NCBI GenBank assembly: GCA_945878795.1
Contig: CAMDWF010000092.1
Location: 1 to 7,998 of the forward strand
Direction of reading: 5' to 3'
Source: Synechococcus sp. UW140
GTDB lineage: Bacteria; Cyanobacteriota; Cyanobacteriia; PCC-6307; Cyanobiaceae
DNA: 7,998 nucleotides
Below the pieces are notes generated by a model. The model searched no databases, had not been told where the DNA came from, and was given only the letters and a program-made list of their open reading frames with translations. A program made the translations under genes and the position numbers. The first letter of the stretch is position 1. The number at the start of each line of letters is the position of its first letter. Positions 5,408 through 7,998 of the stretch are shown here, one piece after another.

Positions 5408-6744
5408 TAAAGCGGCAAATCCCGGTGGGTGAACAGCCTGGCCCCACTGGCGTAATCCCCGGCGATATGGCCATCGCCGCGCAGCAGGTAGCGGTAGGTG
5501 ACCAGACCCTCCAGGCCCACCGGGCCCCGCGGGGGCAGGGTCTGGGTGCTGATGCCCACCTCGGCGCCGAAGCCGTAGCGGTTGCCATCGGCAAAGCGGG
5601 TGGAGCAGTTCCAGTAAACGCCGGCGCTATCCACCGATTTCAGGAAGCGTTCGGCCACGCTGTCGTCGTCCGTGCAGATGGCGTCGGTGTGGCGGGAGCC
5701 GTAGCGGGCGATATGGGCGAGGGCGACGTCCAAGTCGGCGACCACTTTTATATTTAGAATGAGATCGGCATATTCGGTGCCCCAATCCGTCTCGCTGGCC
5801 GCCAGCGGTACCCCAAGCGAGCAGGCGGCCTCATCCCCTCGCAGTTCGACACCGGCCGCGGTGAACATGGCGATGGCTGCCGGCACAAAGCTGGGGGCGA
5901 TGCTCTGGTGCACCAGCAGGGTTTCGATGGCATTACAAGCCGCGGGATACTGGATTTTGCTGTCTAGGGCCAGACGCAGGGCTTGCTGGCCATCGGCAGC
6001 CGCATCCACATACAGATTGCAGAGGCCGGCGGCGTGGCCCAGCACCGGAATACGGGTGTTGTCTTGGATGTAGCGCACCAGGGCATTTGAGCCGCGCGGA
6101 ATGATCAGGTCCACCAGTCCGTCCAGCTTCAGCAAGGCCAGGCCCTCCTGGCGGCTGGTGAGCATCTCCAGGCTGGCGGGCGGAACAATACTTTTTGAGA
6201 GCCCTTCCTTGATGGCGGCCAGGATCGCTTCGGTGCTGCCCACCGCCTCCCGGCCCCCCTTGAGCAGGGCCCCATTGCCGGAACGGATCGCCAGGGCCGC
6301 AATCTGGATCACCGCATCGGGCCGCGCCTCAAAAATCACCCCCAACACCCCCAGGGGCACCGTGATCCGCTCTAGAACCAGCCCCGCATCCAGTTCGCGA
6401 TGCAACTGGCGGCGACCGACCGGATCGGCCAAGGCCGCTACTTGACGCACCGCCGCAATGGCGCCTGCCAGTTTGGCCCCATCCATTTTGAGCCGGGCCA
6501 GCAGCGGTGGCGCCAGGCCCTCGGCGGCGGCCCGGGCAAGGTCGGCCCTATTGGCGGTCAGAATGATTTCGCTGTGGCGCTCGAGGGCGTCGGCCATGGC
6601 TGCCAGGGCTTCCTGCCGTTCGTTGTTGGCCAACCGGCCCAGGGTCAAGGCGGCGCGGCGAACGGCCGCGGCCCGTGCCAGCAGCTCCGGACTTGGATCG
6701 GGCGGCGAGGGGGCCGCAACATCGAACGGGGAGGAGGTCACCAT
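5407..6744 (-). CDS. proA: Gamma-glutamyl phosphate reductase (glutamate-5-semialdehyde dehydrogenase)
   Basis: This cytoplasmic enzyme reduces gamma-glutamyl phosphate with NADPH to glutamate-5-semialdehyde, the second step of proline synthesis from glutamate. It has 445 residues, the usual length plus a short N-terminal extension. Motifs include PLGVLGVIFEARPDA (130-144), RSGNGALLKGG (154-164), IPRGSNALVRYI (215-226) and the active-site Cys270 in YPAACNAIETLLVH. RYGSRHTDAI (347-356) and the C-terminal GAEVGISTQTLPPRGPVGLEG follow. LCNLYVD (241-247) has Asn where many ProA proteins have His. The ATG at 6744 has a weak GGGA 10 nt upstream, and the first ~20 residues are variable and could be trimmed. 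It is separated by 82 bp from the ROK kinase on the same strand, so it may have its own promoter, though no clear boxes were found. The gene is complete, with no sign of damage. Confidence 0.97.
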   Translation of the reverse strand: MVTSSPFDVAAPSPPDPSPELLARAAAVRRAALTLGRLANNERQEALAAMADALERHSEIILTANRADLARAAAEGLAPPLLARLKMDGAKLAGAIAAVRQVAALADPVGRRQLHRELDAGLVLERITVPLGVLGVIFEARPDAVIQIAALAIRSGNGALLKGGREAVGSTEAILAAIKEGLSKSIVPPASLEMLTSRQEGLALLKLDGLVDLIIPRGSNALVRYIQDNTRIPVLGHAAGLCNLYVDAAADGQQALRLALDSKIQYPAACNAIETLLVHQSIAPSFVPAAIAMFTAAGVELRGDEAACSLGVPLAASETDWGTEYADLILNIKVVADLDVALAHIARYGSRHTDAICTDDDSVAERFLKSVDSAGVYWNCSTRFADGNRYGFGAEVGISTQTLPPRGPVGLEGLVTYRYLLRGDGHIAGDYASGARLFTHRDLPL

Positions 6745-6826
6745 GGAGCCATCATCCCAAAATGTTGTTTATCCTATTTAAACCTAAGGCCCCAAGTTCC
6801 AGTCCTCGCCGCAGGCAGCCGACAGC

Positions 6827-7702
6827 TCAGCCCAGGCGCTGCAAGGCCAGGCGGGCAGACCCGAGGCGGCCGGCCCCATTGCCCAGGGCGCAGCGGCGGA
6901 TGGCCAGCCCCTCGCGGCTGACCTCCAGCACCCGTTGTTCCACTTCCTGCCAAACGGCCGGCAGGAAGTGGTCGCTGGCGCCGCTGAGGCCACCGCCGAT
7001 CAGCACCAGTTCCGGCGTCAGCACATACAGCAATGAGCTCAGGCCAACCCCCAGCCAGCGTCCGTAGGCGGCCCAAACGGCCCGGGCCTCGGCATCCCCC
7101 GCCGCTGCCCGGCGTTCCAGTTCCTGGGGCGGCAGCGGGCTCAGGCGGCCCAGGCCACCGATGCTGCAGTACTGCTCCAGGGAGCCCCGGTTGCCGCTGC
7201 GGCAGGGCGGACCCTCGGGATTGACGCAAATCAATCCCGGCTCGGCGGCGGCGCCGCGATGGCCCAGATACAGGCGGCCTGCCAGCATCACGGCCCCCCC
7301 GACGCCGGTGCCCAGGGTGAGCAGCAGCACATCGCTGTGGCCTTGGGCCGCCCCCTGCCAGGCCTCGCCCACCAGGGCGCAATTGGCGTCGTTGGCCAGG
7401 GTCACGGGGCGCTGCAGCTGGGGTTCGAGCCATTCGGCCAGGGGAACCTCGCGCCAGCCCTCCAGGTTGATGGCGATCCGTGCCACCCGCCCCTGGCTGT
7501 CGGTGGGGCCCGGCAGGCCGATGCCAACCCGGTCGGCGCGGTGGTCCGGATCGAGCTGGGCGACGGCCTCGACGATGGCCATGCAGGTGGCGCCAGGGAC
7601 CGCCGGCTGGGGGGTGGGCACCTCCAGTTCGGCCAGCAGGTACCCCTCCGGATCAAACCGACCCAGCTTGATGGCGGTGCCGCCCAGGTCCACACCAATC
7701 AC
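6827..7702 (-). CDS. ROK-family sugar kinase, probable glucokinase
   Basis: A cytoplasmic ATP-dependent sugar kinase, most likely phosphorylating glucose to glucose-6-phosphate. Residues counted from the GTG at 7702 show the ATP loop VIGVDLGGTAIKLG (1-14), the sugar-binding/catalytic segment TLANDANCALVGEAW (101-115) with likely catalytic Asp105, GTGVGGAVMLAGRLYLGHRG (131-150), and a C-terminal VLIGGGLSG (233-241). The usual ROK zinc site (E-x-G-H, then C-x-C-G-x-x-G-C) is degenerate: E-P-G-L at 154-157, and only Cys167 is kept of the three Cys. The start is uncertain. The GTG begins exactly at the family motif but has no ribosome site. A TTG at 7762 adds 20 residues. An out-of-frame ATG at 7731 reads MTPPQPPRPAK and then stops at the GTG, hinting at a lost base. 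Length is 291 residues, normal for ROK kinases. Substrate choice is inferred. Confidence 0.87.
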   Translation of the reverse strand: MIGVDLGGTAIKLGRFDPEGYLLAELEVPTPQPAVPGATCMAIVEAVAQLDPDHRADRVGIGLPGPTDSQGRVARIAINLEGWREVPLAEWLEPQLQRPVTLANDANCALVGEAWQGAAQGHSDVLLLTLGTGVGGAVMLAGRLYLGHRGAAAEPGLICVNPEGPPCRSGNRGSLEQYCSIGGLGRLSPLPPQELERRAAAGDAEARAVWAAYGRWLGVGLSSLLYVLTPELVLIGGGLSGASDHFLPAVWQEVEQRVLEVSREGLAIRRCALGNGAGRLGSARLALQRLG

Positions 7703-7835
7703 TTCGCGGGCCGGGGTGGCTGGGGCGGCGTCATGCCGGTCCGTCGCAGGAGGGTGCGCCAAGGGGGGTTCCGGGTCACACGGCCCGGTGGGACTGGTGA
7801 AGCCGACCGTACGGGGGCGCCCGCCGCCATTGGGC

Positions 7836-7998
7836 TCAGAAGCGCAGAAACATCCGCAGTTGGGAGCCCCAGGAGCCCTGGGTGTCCACCGAAGCCTCAA
7901 TGTTGATGAGTTCGGAGGCCTTGTAGTTAAGGGTCATTTGCGGGGCGATGTCCGTGCGGTTGGGGGCCGCCAGCACCGACAGATTGACCCGGTCGCTG
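7836..7998 (-). CDS. C-terminal end of a TamB/DUF490-like envelope protein (5' part outside window)
   Basis: From the right edge to a TGA at 7838-7836, the - strand is open for 53 full codons: RVNLSVLAAPNRTDIAPQ, then LNYKASELINIEASVDTQG, then WGSQLRMFLRF and stop. The alternating polar/hydrophobic beta pattern and the aromatic final residue in L-R-M-F-L-R-F resemble the C-terminus of TamB (DUF490) proteins, which act between inner and outer membrane in outer-membrane biogenesis. Another outer-membrane beta protein such as an LptD- or BamA-type product is possible. It is the first gene of the - strand series. 133 bp without a clear feature separate it from the ROK start used here. Confidence 0.55.
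   Translation of the reverse strand, partial: SDRVNLSVLAAPNRTDIAPQMTLNYKASELINIEASVDTQGSWGSQLRMFLRF

Noticed and set aside
7259..7906. Long + strand open frame opposite the ROK kinase
   Set aside because: Gly/Ala/His-rich shadow. The - strand frame carries the complete set of ROK motifs.
1..7998. tRNA, rRNA, CRISPR array, transposase or integrase genes
   Set aside because: Looked for and not found. No clover-leaf ends, no regularly spaced repeats, and no transposase or recombinase motifs in the real reading frames.

Overview
The window looks like a piece of a high-GC unicellular cyanobacterium of the picocyanobacterial Synechococcus/Cyanobium type. This is inferred from the GC-rich coding sequence, the cyanobacterial style of the two-component pair, the small DUF3721-like and PepSY-TM-like proteins, and the form of the ROK kinase. 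It divides into an accessory-looking left part (about 1-5330, mostly + strand, several broken genes) and a housekeeping right part (5407-7998, all - strand).

Left part, metal/stress cluster. A response regulator (cut by the left edge) and a membrane histidine kinase overlap by 4 bp and form a complete two-component system of the CopRS/NrsRS/RppAB type. Directly behind the kinase lie three damaged parts of what was probably a second, MerR-controlled module. These are the first ~50 codons of a MerR-family regulator on the - strand, a CueR-like promoter/operator (-35 TTGACT, 7-7-7 dyad, 19-bp spacer), and a DUF305 gene that has lost its first half and carries a one-base frameshift. Two intact-looking small genes follow in tight translational coupling: a secreted DUF3721-like protein with a Cys/His motif and a two-helix PepSY-type membrane protein. 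DUF305 proteins include the periplasmic copper protein CopM, encoded beside CopRS in Synechocystis, so copper or a similar metal is the best guess for the signal. The sequence does not prove this.

Middle part. A higB-higA toxin-antitoxin operon on the - strand has a clear sigma70-type promoter whose -10 box sits inside a perfect 15-bp palindrome, the probable autoregulatory operator. It is more AT-rich than its neighbours, consistent with acquisition by transfer. Next to it is an unrecognised + strand gene, broken by a one-base shift and possibly by an in-frame TGA.

Right part. On the - strand, in transcription order from the right edge, are the last ~53 codons of a TamB/DUF490-like envelope protein, a ROK-family sugar kinase lacking most of the usual zinc ligands, and proA (gamma-glutamyl phosphate reductase, proline synthesis).

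I found no RNA genes, CRISPR array, complete insertion sequence or attachment site. The best candidate for something under-described is the DUF305 / DUF3721-like / PepSY-TM module with its layered MerR and two-component regulators. This copy is partly decayed.
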